Shown piece after piece: positions 19,101 to 26,646 of a stretch of 46,587 nucleotides of DNA. Numbering within the stretch: position 1 is the first letter of the stretch; the number at the start of each line of letters is the position of its first letter. The position numbers were made by a program, and so were the translations under genes. Under the pieces are notes generated by a model. That model was not told the origin of the DNA. It searched no databases and worked only from the letters and a program-made list of their open reading frames with translations. Source of the stretch: Flavobacteriia bacterium (GTDB lineage Bacteria > Bacteroidota > Bacteroidia > Flavobacteriales_D > Crocinitomicaceae); NCBI GenBank assembly GCA_947455515.1, contig CANGOF010000010.1:1-46587 (forward strand), in the 5' to 3' direction.

Positions 19101-19774
19101 GCTTTGATGAAACAAATTATCCAAGTACTTCTTACGTTTGGAGTGATGGACAGAAAAAGAAAAATATCACAGTGAAACCTACTGTTACTACAGATTATAT
19201 TTTAAATGTTACAAGCAATGGTTGTAAAAGTATCGACGATACCATACATGTGGAGGTAGATGTAAACGTACCAAAAGCTGATGCAGGTAAAGATTTTGTG
19301 TTATGTCGTTATGATACTGCAACTTTACATGCTACTGGTGGTAAATCTTATATTTGGGAGGATCAATTGGGGATTGCAAATAAGACTACTGCGTCTCCAA
19401 AAGTTGCACCTGTTGTAACAACAATTTATAAAGTTCATGTTCTGAACGATTTCTGTGAAACAACCGACGAAATAGAGGTGATCATCGATAAATGTTTGAA
19501 GGATTTACCAGATAAAGTACCACAAGTTTTTACACCGAACACGGATGGTACAAATGATGTTTTTACTATTGTTGACGTGGATTATTTTCCTAAAAATTCA
19601 TTGATAATTTTTAATAGATGGGGAAATATTGTGTACCAAGCTTCTCCTTATAATAACACGTGGGATGGTAAAAATGAAAATGGAGATGATCTTCCAGATG
19701 GAACTTATTATTATTCTTTAGATATTGGAAATGGACATGAACCATACAAAGGGTTTGTAGTAATTACGAGGTGA
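13124..19774 (+). CDS. Giant secreted PKD/Ig/FnIII-like repeat protein with T9SS type-B sorting domain (adhesin-like)
   Basis: 2216 aa; signal peptide; PKD motifs (SRSWDFGDGKSTS, YLWNFGDNTSS, YWSWNLGDGSKLD); repeated modules; C-terminus VFTPNTDGTNDVF...LIIFNRWGNIVYQ...WDGKNENGDDLPDGTYYYSL. Confidence 0.9.
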   Translation: MAVNKLHIFFFKEKITFLVVLCSLFCFQKKSFSQCTPIIEFTTTSGTLSGCAPFSVSFKDPNTTSSRSWDFGDGKSTSGAQSPFHTFDGGVIGDTTYTVTLTKACNGGVSTDVTVTVYAKPKINFKVDTTSVCAINDQAKFTNLSEAGAYLWNFGDNTSSTTKHPTKAYNSGGKYDVSLKVTNVHGCEDTKVKPKMMTVNSLPSPDFTLNKYSGCTPLTLNIKNTTDTTNVQIKYWSWNLGDGSKLDSSSVPASHDYTIPGTKTIVLTTTSVLGCKSSTSNTISVLTSPSSDFSISPTEICSSDSLKITYLGSAGPNANYAWSLNGGIATPGIGKGPHWVNWIKGGVKTLSLTVTDSTCSSISTKQATVLVSPIISFVASNDTICIGDEVTFTTSPASLVDYKVYKNGSLYQTMEENEFTTSLLSTGDVFYVVATDVKGCKSKKSNYERMVVKTRPVVSLLSSDLDNIICSGDLVTFSGIPTNYSSYTFYNFSQPLQIGVSTNLNTTTLTDNDSIFVEATNFNGCAKMSSNAFVMKVLPPLPKPVVNCGASTDSQVSFVWGDIQGASGYQVSVNGGAFQDPSSGLTGLSHVFGGLSSGDSTKIVVKAIGSFSCATSLVSKAKSCVSKVCTPFTMKYTPFDTICSGEAVKLRVDNISATNYSVSWNGGAPSKDTTFTFHPALDSEITAVIKDSSQLSFCSNFDATFRIKVYPLPLVTLNSSLSPINCKGNVAKLTATPSNYDYYTFYSGNQILQSSWKNYFTLKNVKNGVPLTVVAENFGCKATSTNTIINTVIEPLAQPVVNCGGSTTSSMEFTWDAIPNSIGYEISVEGGNWITPSSGVTGLKHLINGLTPGTASYVSVRALGATVCGNSKVSVQASCFTNPCTAITYNAPTTVSICQGAKTNIAVTGINIPKYEVAWNKTTFAKATSFNVKPTKDTIITINVRNANELNCPYVTKYTRIEVIEQPNVSLAISPTSNCFGDSVSLIAKPVTYEAYKFYNGSSLLYSGIKSTFKSDKFKSGAQLKVIARNGSCVDTSSVIPLVVSIPLEKPVANSGHIDTSTIDFVWDAIPNAAGYRVSVNNGPYSMPSSGNLGLKHTITGLAPGQSRIFKVMALGNTACGDSPESDTIIRHTTYVPDSVCTAITFNKFSTTSICEGDSITVSINSINAPFHKISWEHGALDTITSYRVGPIVNDTIPVSVYRTNEPFCPAVTKFIIVKVNPKPIVDIIASIINDSICEGDAITFTAEPNGYALYDFKNNGITLQSSNGNEYAQPTIASSLTLTVLVKDDIGCTATSDPFKMTVVPKPVISLTSNAINGGICIGSDLMVSAKPTNFKKYNFYESGNQVQSSVSTIYSQFSINKSYSITANAIHPFGCVGDLTPALPIQLFQLPILTILSSDLDNSICDGDSYSITASPSNLPKYVFYENATAVQTSNSNVKTYSSLTVNKMIHVVGTDINTCVSKSSDTISVIVNPIPSMTSPTALTLCSGFEVNIPLKSTIPCTFTWQASNNPNIQGESTIKQTTNTLKDSLKNTNILKEIVSYSVIPTSLPGCTGATQTVTISVNPTPKIPNLLDTVCSGLAFTIQPQNGIPLGTIVPANSTYTWTAPSFSAPGTITGASAQFSGVNKISQTLNNTTNTASIVTYVVTPKSGATGGCTGKPFNVDVLINPTPSITSFSSDSLCSNSKFIKLPLNGVPSSSNIVPANIIYTWPMPIILPNGAITGANAQSIGQTSISETLVNNTLDLANINYVITPKAGKCTGPNFTIPLVVKPVPTMTNELTKSFCSDNTVNIALTPSVSSSLSWYANENSSILGESTTNQISNSIKDKLTNQSNTVQTVDYFVTPISDYNCKGVKTPISITVYPKPVISDVTKALCSGDSIIVKPVNFVNGDIVPQNTSYTWLNPVVNPVDTITGWKGQPTPILSLSQQLNTTSVSGDITYTISPVSGDLGKCIGKNFTVKVNVHPVPNPKVSADLKGICIGTSVTITTSFDETNYPSTSYVWSDGQKKKNITVKPTVTTDYILNVTSNGCKSIDDTIHVEVDVNVPKADAGKDFVLCRYDTATLHATGGKSYIWEDQLGIANKTTASPKVAPVVTTIYKVHVLNDFCETTDEIEVIIDKCLKDLPDKVPQVFTPNTDGTNDVFTIVDVDYFPKNSLIIFNRWGNIVYQASPYNNTWDGKNENGDDLPDGTYYYSLDIGNGHEPYKGFVVITR

Positions 19775-20730
19775 TAAAAGAGAAAAGACATAGCTTATTT
19801 TTAATGCAATTTTCATTGTTTTTAGGAATGGTATTGTCTGTTTTTACAAGCCTCGGTCAACAGGAACCGATGTATACGCAAAATAATTTTGACCGTTTGA
19901 CTTTTAATCCAGCCTATGCTGGAAGTTCCAATTGGATTGTCACATCTGTTAAACATCGAAGTCAATTTGTAGGTTTAGATGGTGGACCAAATACAGACAT
20001 AATCACCATTCATGCACCTTGGCAAGCAAGATCTGTAGGTTATGGAGGTAAAATTGTTTCCGATAGACTTGGAGTAACAAATCAAACAGGAGTTAGTGGA
20101 ATAGGTGCTTATCACTTAGGTTTGGGTAAAGGAAAAATGTCAGTTGGTTTGGAATTAGGATTATATATGCAAAGTATTGATTTTTCTACGTTGTATAAAC
20201 TTGAAAAAATTGACAATGCAATTCCTCCAGGTAAAACGACTAAGGCTAAATTAGATGGTGCTTTTGGATTACAATATCAAACTAAAAACTATTTTTTAGG
20301 ATTATCTGTTCAGCATTTGTATGGAGGTAGTTTAAATTTTTCAAATTACGATAGATCGATTGTTGCGCATTTATATAGACATTGGTTTTTGTCAGGTGGA
20401 TATGTAAAGGACTTATCAAAAAATTTATCCATGCAACCATGTTTTCTAGTGAAAAAAGTATCTGGTGCACCTATGCAGGTTGATTTATATGCAAATTTTA
20501 TATATAAAGAAAAATATACTTTGGGAATTGGATATCGTACTGGAGATGCTTTAACTTTTTCCATGAAAATTCATATTACAGATGCTATTCGATTGTCATA
20601 CTCGTATGATTTTAGAATTTCTCAAATCGCTAATTATTCTGGTTCAGCGCAAGAATTTATGTTGCGCTATGGGATTAAATTACTACCTCCACAACAAATA
20701 AAAGAAATTAATCCAAGATACTATTTCTAA
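19771..20730 (+). CDS. PorP/SprF family type IX secretion-associated membrane protein
   Basis: QQEPMYTQNNFDRLTFNPAYAGSSNW motif; GTG start overlapping the upstream stop (GTGA). Confidence 0.88.
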   Translation: MIKEKRHSLFLMQFSLFLGMVLSVFTSLGQQEPMYTQNNFDRLTFNPAYAGSSNWIVTSVKHRSQFVGLDGGPNTDIITIHAPWQARSVGYGGKIVSDRLGVTNQTGVSGIGAYHLGLGKGKMSVGLELGLYMQSIDFSTLYKLEKIDNAIPPGKTTKAKLDGAFGLQYQTKNYFLGLSVQHLYGGSLNFSNYDRSIVAHLYRHWFLSGGYVKDLSKNLSMQPCFLVKKVSGAPMQVDLYANFIYKEKYTLGIGYRTGDALTFSMKIHITDAIRLSYSYDFRISQIANYSGSAQEFMLRYGIKLLPPQQIKEINPRYYF

Positions 20731-20732
20731 AT

Positions 20733-23576
20733 TTGAAATATAAAGAAAAACATAGTAGTTCTATATTAAAATACATTGTCGGTATGATGATGTGTTTGTG
20801 TTTTTCTTCCTTAGGTTTTTCTCAAAAAGGGAACATGGAAAAAGGGGATCGTTATTACGATTTAAACTTATTTACCGAAGCGATTGAATTTTATTTATTG
20901 GCAACGAAAGAAGGTAAAGCGCAAGAAAAAGAAGCGGCAATGATACAATTGGGTAACTGTTACCGTATTACAGGGCAGTTTGAAGAAGCAGAAAAAACGT
21001 TTCAGAAAATTCTGAAAAATAAAAAAACACCAGCTTCGAGTTATTTGAATTATGCTTTAGCGCTAAAAGCCAGTTCCAAATATACAGAAGCAATTGCAAG
21101 TTTTGAAAAATATAGGACGAAAAACCCATCGGATTCATCGACTGCAAATAGGATGATTAAATCGTGTTTACTTGCACAGCATTGGTTGGATGAAGAAATT
21201 GAATACGATGTAAACTTAGTGGATAAATTGAGTGGTGAAGCACCTGATTTTGCCGCGAATTATTATGAAAATGGTGTGTTTTTCTGCTCTTCCAGAGAGG
21301 GAAGTTTGAAGCCGTTAATTAATTTTAGTGGAAGTGAAGCTGCAGCAGCGTTGGATTATTACTTTACAGATATATCAGGTCCTGTTGATTCAATTAAACC
21401 ACCGATTCAATTTCCAGGAAAGTTAAATACGATTTCGCATGAAGGGCCTGGAACTTTTACGAAAGATTTTAGTACCTTATATATCACTAAAACAGTAACA
21501 AGTGCAAAATCAAAATCACAAAAACGTTTAAAAACATTACAAATTTTCGTGTCAAAAAAAGATTCTATTGGAAATTGGAAATTGCCAATTAGTGCATTTA
21601 CATTTAATAGTTTTCAATATTCGACAGGTCATCCATCTATAAGTAAAGATGGTAATCGAGTATATTTTATGTCGGATATGCCTGGTGGACTTGGCGGAAC
21701 AGATATTTACTATACGCAAAAACAAAAAAATGCCACTTGGGGTAAACCTATAAATTTGGGTAAGCCAGTCAATACAGCAGGAAATGAGTTGTTTCCATTT
21801 ATTAGTGATGATTCGGTATTGTATTTTTCGTCGAATATGCATCCAGGGATGGGTAAATTAGACATTTTTTCTACTAAGCAAGTTTCCGATTCATTATGGA
21901 CTGAACCAGAAAATATGCGTCCTCCAATAAATACGATTGGGGATGATTTTGCGTTTGTCAAAGATTCTAAAGGTAATCGCGGTTTTTTAAGTTCAGACAG
22001 ATTTAATGGTAAAGGTGCGGATGATATCTATACATTTAGTCACCATGATCCTTTTGAAATCAATGTGGAAGGACCCAAAATTCAAATATTAGACCAAACA
22101 TTTTACGATGGAGTAGTGTACAAGTTGGTGAACGACAGTACAAAATCCGAACAAATTCTTCAGACTGAAAAAGGGATTTATTCTGCTTCTATGGAGCCAA
22201 ATACAAGTTATACTTTAGTTGCTCGTAAAAATGGATTTCGCTATGCAAAAGTGAGTTTAATGCGACAAATTCCTCCAGTGGGTAATCAAATTTCATTTTT
22301 GATACGTCCTTTGGATAAAACGGTGAAGGTTGCTGGAACACTTTATAAATTGGATAGTTCTCAAACCAATATTGTCGCTAAATTAACCGATTCTCCTATT
22401 AGTTTATTAGAGAATGATGCTGAAATTTCTAATAAGCATTCCGATTCCTCTGGAAGATTTTCGTTTAATTACGAGTTAACATCTGGTAATGCTTATTTGC
22501 TGATAGACAATGAAAGTATACAAGTACCTGAAACAATTAGTAATGATACTAACAAGGTAATTGATAGTGTAGCTATTTTAACCGATTTTTCGGATACTTT
22601 AATACGTGATACTTCTATAATTACTCCGCAAACTTTAGATACGACTAAAATAGTACCACTACCAAAAGTATTCAAAATTGACACAAATATTGTTGCTGAA
22701 AAATTACTTTTTAAGGGTATGTTAAATTCAGACGGAAAAAAGATGAGTAACGTAGCATTGAAACTTTATAATGGAGATTCGTTACAACAAAGCGCAAAAT
22801 CAGATGGAATGGGAATGTTTCAATTTATGTTAAATTCTCAGGTCCCGGAATATACCATATTTGCTTCCAAACCGGGGTATGAAAGTAAAGAAATCACCAT
22901 AAAAACCGCAGAATATAAAAATGCTACTACTGCTATACTTCGAATTGAAATGATTGAAAAGGAACGAGTAGATGTAAATGGAGTTATTAAGACACGAGAT
23001 ACGGTAATAGTAAATGCTCAAATCGATTTATATTCCAGTATTGAGGATGTAAAAACACAGTTGACCGATAATAACGGAGCTTTTAAATTTTCTTTAAATC
23101 CAGATGGTGAATATAGTATGACTGTAAATAAAAAAGGGATGCTACCTAAAAAGGTAGATATTGCCATGGAAAATATTGGAGAAAATGGAGACTTAGATTT
23201 AGCAATCGAAATGGATTCAATCAAAGTGGATGAGGTTTTGACAATGAATATATATTATGAATTTGATAAGTCTGACATCAAACATGCTTCTGAATTAGAA
23301 TTAGATAAATTCATCTCATTTATGAAAATTAATCCCAATGTCAAAATTGAAATAAGTGCCCATACAGATGAAAAAGGTACAGATGCGTATAATTTGAATT
23401 TATCTAAAGAACGAGCAAGAAATGTAATGAACTATTTATTAGAAGAAGGTAGAATAGACAAAAAACGCATTGTCTCTAAAGGATATGGTGAATCTATGTT
23501 AATTGTAAAAAATGCACAAACGGAAGAAGAACATCAAATGAATCGTAGAACAGAAATCAAAATAGTTGGTTTGTAA
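20733..23576 (+). CDS. OmpA-family protein with TPR and PD40-type repeats, PorE/SprE-neighbourhood type
   Basis: TPR-like N-terminus, PD40-like motifs (GHPSISKDGNRVYFMSDMPGGLGGTDIY), C-terminal OmpA (YEFDKSDI...ISAHTDEKGTDAYNLNLSKERARNVMNYL); TTG start 2 bp after the upstream stop. Confidence 0.85.
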   Translation: MKYKEKHSSSILKYIVGMMMCLCFSSLGFSQKGNMEKGDRYYDLNLFTEAIEFYLLATKEGKAQEKEAAMIQLGNCYRITGQFEEAEKTFQKILKNKKTPASSYLNYALALKASSKYTEAIASFEKYRTKNPSDSSTANRMIKSCLLAQHWLDEEIEYDVNLVDKLSGEAPDFAANYYENGVFFCSSREGSLKPLINFSGSEAAAALDYYFTDISGPVDSIKPPIQFPGKLNTISHEGPGTFTKDFSTLYITKTVTSAKSKSQKRLKTLQIFVSKKDSIGNWKLPISAFTFNSFQYSTGHPSISKDGNRVYFMSDMPGGLGGTDIYYTQKQKNATWGKPINLGKPVNTAGNELFPFISDDSVLYFSSNMHPGMGKLDIFSTKQVSDSLWTEPENMRPPINTIGDDFAFVKDSKGNRGFLSSDRFNGKGADDIYTFSHHDPFEINVEGPKIQILDQTFYDGVVYKLVNDSTKSEQILQTEKGIYSASMEPNTSYTLVARKNGFRYAKVSLMRQIPPVGNQISFLIRPLDKTVKVAGTLYKLDSSQTNIVAKLTDSPISLLENDAEISNKHSDSSGRFSFNYELTSGNAYLLIDNESIQVPETISNDTNKVIDSVAILTDFSDTLIRDTSIITPQTLDTTKIVPLPKVFKIDTNIVAEKLLFKGMLNSDGKKMSNVALKLYNGDSLQQSAKSDGMGMFQFMLNSQVPEYTIFASKPGYESKEITIKTAEYKNATTAILRIEMIEKERVDVNGVIKTRDTVIVNAQIDLYSSIEDVKTQLTDNNGAFKFSLNPDGEYSMTVNKKGMLPKKVDIAMENIGENGDLDLAIEMDSIKVDEVLTMNIYYEFDKSDIKHASELELDKFISFMKINPNVKIEISAHTDEKGTDAYNLNLSKERARNVMNYLLEEGRIDKKRIVSKGYGESMLIVKNAQTEEEHQMNRRTEIKIVGL

Positions 23577-23612
23577 TTTGAGATTTCAATACGAAAAAAA
23601 ACGCAAAGAAAA

Positions 23613-23643
23613 ATTGCATACTTACTGTAGTATATTACTTTTG
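23613..23643 (+). promoter_or_regulatory. Putative Bacteroidota promoter (ATTG-N19-TACTTTTG)
   Basis: ATTG (23613-23616), 19-bp spacer, TACTTTTG (23636-23643), about 40 bp upstream of the next start codon. Confidence 0.5.
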
Positions 23644-23683
23644 CATTTAAATATTTTTTAGTTAATCTCACAAAATAAAGTGT

Positions 23684-24148
23684 ATGACAAATCAATTGAA
23701 AAAAGTAGGAAATCTACTAAGTTTCCGTAAATATTTCCTTGCAATGGGGCTTATTTTAGCTACAGGTGCTGCTGTAAATGCACAATGTAGTTCGGATGCA
23801 TTTATGGATAATTGCTCAAGTGCATTAGAAGATTTTAATTTTATTAAATCTTTTGAATATGCTAATCCAAAAGGTGGTGCTAAAGCGGAGTATTCATACG
23901 TTTTTTCTAAAGGATCTACTTACCGAATTGTTGTTTGTGATGAAAACATTGCAGGTAATAAAATGATTATTTCACTTTATGATCGTAATCATAAGTTGAT
24001 AGCTTCCAATTTTGATAAAGCATCTAAAAAAGTTTTCCCTGCATTAACTTATCCTTGTTCTGCTACTGGTGTTTATTACATTGAATATTCTTTCCAGGGA
24101 GACAAAGCTAAATGTGGTATAAACATCTTAGGATTTACAAAAAATTAA
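23684..24148 (+). CDS. Secreted protein of unknown function
   Basis: 154 aa; signal peptide ending AAVNAQ; Cys-containing mature region; no family recognised. Confidence 0.7.
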   Translation: MTNQLKKVGNLLSFRKYFLAMGLILATGAAVNAQCSSDAFMDNCSSALEDFNFIKSFEYANPKGGAKAEYSYVFSKGSTYRIVVCDENIAGNKMIISLYDRNHKLIASNFDKASKKVFPALTYPCSATGVYYIEYSFQGDKAKCGINILGFTKN

Positions 24149-24157
24149 TAAATAGAA

Positions 24158-25066
24158 ATGATGAAAAATAAATTTTTAAAAATATACTTACCATCTTTTA
24201 TATTAGCTGCAATGATGGTTTCTTGTGGTGGTGGTAAAAGTAACTCGTTAGACAGTGAGTTAGGAGATCCATCCTTAATGGTAAATTCTAAAAAACAAGC
24301 AAAACTTTTAGACGATTTGATTCAATCTATTCCTTCACCAGTTGAAATGAATACTGTTATTAAATCTACAGGTGCTGCTTTTAATGCAAACATTATGCAT
24401 AAAACTGCATCGGCTAAAAAATACACTACCAATTATCAACAAGCTTTCAATGTAGGTGTTTATACAGCAGATATGGGTTACATAAACGTCTACGATAAAA
24501 CAATGTATTCTATTTCTTGTATTACTGCAGTAAAACAATTGTCGGATGCGATTCAAGTTGGTCAATTTTTTGATTTCGAAGCGTTACAGCGTTTGTCTAA
24601 AAACAGTAATAATGTAGATTCATTACAATACATTAGTATCAATAGTTTCAATAAAATGGATTCTTACTTACGTTCTCAAAATAGAGGTGAGTTGAGTGTG
24701 TTAATAGTTTCTGGCGCATGGTTAGAAGGATTACATATTGCTACGCAAACGATGAAATCTAAATCAAACGATGAGTTACGTGAAAAAATCGGAGAACAAA
24801 AAATCGTTTTAGAAAGTTTGTTGAAAGTTTTAAAAATGTGTGATAAAATTGAATACGTAAAAAATATTTTAACGCAATATGAAAAATTAAACGCACTTTT
24901 TTCAAAAGTTAAAATTGAGTATATTCAAGGAGAACCAGTAACCAAAATTGTGGATGGTCAAATGATTATTGAAGATAGTTCTACTTCTGAAATCAAAATG
25001 ACGGATGCTCAATTAGCTGAAATTACAGCATTAGTTGAAACTGTTCGTACTAATTTATTGAAATAA
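24158..25066 (+). CDS. Lipoprotein of unknown function
   Basis: 302 aa; lipobox-like AAMMVSCGGG; 9 bp downstream of the preceding gene. Confidence 0.75.
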   Translation: MMKNKFLKIYLPSFILAAMMVSCGGGKSNSLDSELGDPSLMVNSKKQAKLLDDLIQSIPSPVEMNTVIKSTGAAFNANIMHKTASAKKYTTNYQQAFNVGVYTADMGYINVYDKTMYSISCITAVKQLSDAIQVGQFFDFEALQRLSKNSNNVDSLQYISINSFNKMDSYLRSQNRGELSVLIVSGAWLEGLHIATQTMKSKSNDELREKIGEQKIVLESLLKVLKMCDKIEYVKNILTQYEKLNALFSKVKIEYIQGEPVTKIVDGQMIIEDSSTSEIKMTDAQLAEITALVETVRTNLLK

Positions 25067-25113
25067 TAGATTCAATAGGTAAATACCATATTTTTATCTC
25101 TACTAAAATATTT

Positions 25114-25147
25114 AAACGGGCGACTTTTAGCTGCCCGTTTTTTTTTT
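25114..25147 (+). terminator. Rho-independent terminator
   Basis: AAACGGGC...GCCCGTTT plus a T10 tract after the lipoprotein gene. Confidence 0.8.
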
Positions 25148-25234
25148 GCGCAATATTTTAGTGGAAAGCAACGTTAATAACGATAGACACGTCTTATAAT
25201 TAGAAGGATATACAAATACTTAATACTACGAGCC

Positions 25235-25591
25235 ATGAGACCTTATTTCTATTCCGATTTTCTATCTACCTATGTTAAATCTATTTTTAGTGATAGAAAT
25301 GTTCCTGTAAACGAGCAGTTTTTAGAAGAATTATACGCTTATATTTTTGCGAATAAAGACACATGTGTTAATAAATATGGAGAATTTTTGGAATCAACGA
25401 TTCATGCATCCATCGTTTTCAATTACTTGAAAAATTACTTCATTCAAGATATAGATAACGAAAAATATACGTTTTTAGTTCGATTGGCTTCTGAAAAACA
25501 ATTAAAATCGTTAACTGCAAATTTGCTGTATGGAGGTGATTTTACAAATCGAATTCAAAAAGCACTTTATGAAACCTATGCTTTAAATTGA
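25235..25591 (+). CDS. Hypothetical protein
   Basis: 118-aa ORF with ATG start and typical codon usage; no motif recognised. Confidence 0.6.
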   Translation: MRPYFYSDFLSTYVKSIFSDRNVPVNEQFLEELYAYIFANKDTCVNKYGEFLESTIHASIVFNYLKNYFIQDIDNEKYTFLVRLASEKQLKSLTANLLYGGDFTNRIQKALYETYALN

Positions 25592-25626
25592 AATTTACCA
25601 ATTTTTTTTGAGTCTTGTAATTTACA

Positions 25627-25654
25627 ATTCATAATTCATAATTCATAATTCATA
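25627..25654. repeat. Tandem 7-bp repeat (ATTCATA)x4
   Basis: Four exact copies between convergent genes, ending 2 bp before the ubiA stop codon. Confidence 0.9.
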
Positions 25655-25656
25655 AA

Positions 25657-26646
25657 TTAAAGTAACCACCAATAGAATGGGGTCATAATTCCAACTAACA
25701 TTGCGAGCTTGAGGATTTTATCTATTCGCTTTAGATTTTTCGGTGTAGAAGCAGTAAGGATTAATAAGATTAATCCTAAACACACAAATAGCGAAGAAAG
25801 AAAAACAGGTAAGGTAGCCAATAGGTGAAGTAGATGATTTTGATTAATATGCATAGATAAAAACCATACATATAACAGGGGAACACTACTCAAAATAGCA
25901 AATGCAATCCATTTTGCAGCAATTTTTCCAAGAACAATTGGAATTGTTTTTGCTTGTAGTAACTGATCTCCCTCTACATCTTCCATGTCTTTCACAATTT
26001 CACGACCTAAATTGAGTACAAATGCAAAAAAACAAAGCAGAAAAATAAAGTTTCCAGCATCTAAAAATCTTTTTTTCCAATAACTTACAGCATGATCAAG
26101 GGAAATTGGAATGGTGATTTTGGAATGTAAAGACGGATTTATTTCATACGAACAGATCTGATAAAAATGAAATCCGCTTAATAAAATCACTAAGGACGTT
26201 AAAGAGGCAATTAATACATTTCCGACAATAAATTTTCGTTTAAAATAAACGGAATATAACCACAAAGCATTGATGGAAATCAGTTGGATAAAAACATACA
26301 AAAAGGTGTGGTAAAAAATACTTAAATAAATACCAAGGCTAAATGCAATCGTATTAAAAGCCCAATGCCAGATGATTGCGCGACGTTTGGTCATGTATTT
26401 TGTTACTACCAATTTTTCTGGTCGATTCACTTTATCTGCTTTGACGTCAAAATAATCATTGATGATATTTCCTGCAGCCGCAATTAACAATGTAGAGATA
26501 GTTAACAGAAAATAATTAAACTGTTCAAAAAGAATATCTACTGAAATCTTACCTCCAATCGTGAAATAAAAGAAACGTACCGCATACATTGTTAAGGCAA
26601 TGATGAACAGATTTTTGATACGTATTAGTCTTAAAAAATGTGTCAT
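25657..26646 (-). CDS. UbiA-family prenyltransferase
   Basis: NIINDYFDVKADKVNRPEKL and GREIVKDMEDVEGD match the two Asp-rich motifs; multiple TMs. Confidence 0.9.
   Translation of the reverse strand: MTHFLRLIRIKNLFIIALTMYAVRFFYFTIGGKISVDILFEQFNYFLLTISTLLIAAAGNIINDYFDVKADKVNRPEKLVVTKYMTKRRAIIWHWAFNTIAFSLGIYLSIFYHTFLYVFIQLISINALWLYSVYFKRKFIVGNVLIASLTSLVILLSGFHFYQICSYEINPSLHSKITIPISLDHAVSYWKKRFLDAGNFIFLLCFFAFVLNLGREIVKDMEDVEGDQLLQAKTIPIVLGKIAAKWIAFAILSSVPLLYVWFLSMHINQNHLLHLLATLPVFLSSLFVCLGLILLILTASTPKNLKRIDKILKLAMLVGIMTPFYWWLL

Noticed and set aside
13124-19774. Fragmented or frameshifted adhesin
   Set aside because: Reading frame is continuous from signal peptide to type-B sorting domain.
25627-25654. 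CRISPR-like array
   Set aside because: Units are 7 bp with no spacers; simple tandem repeat.
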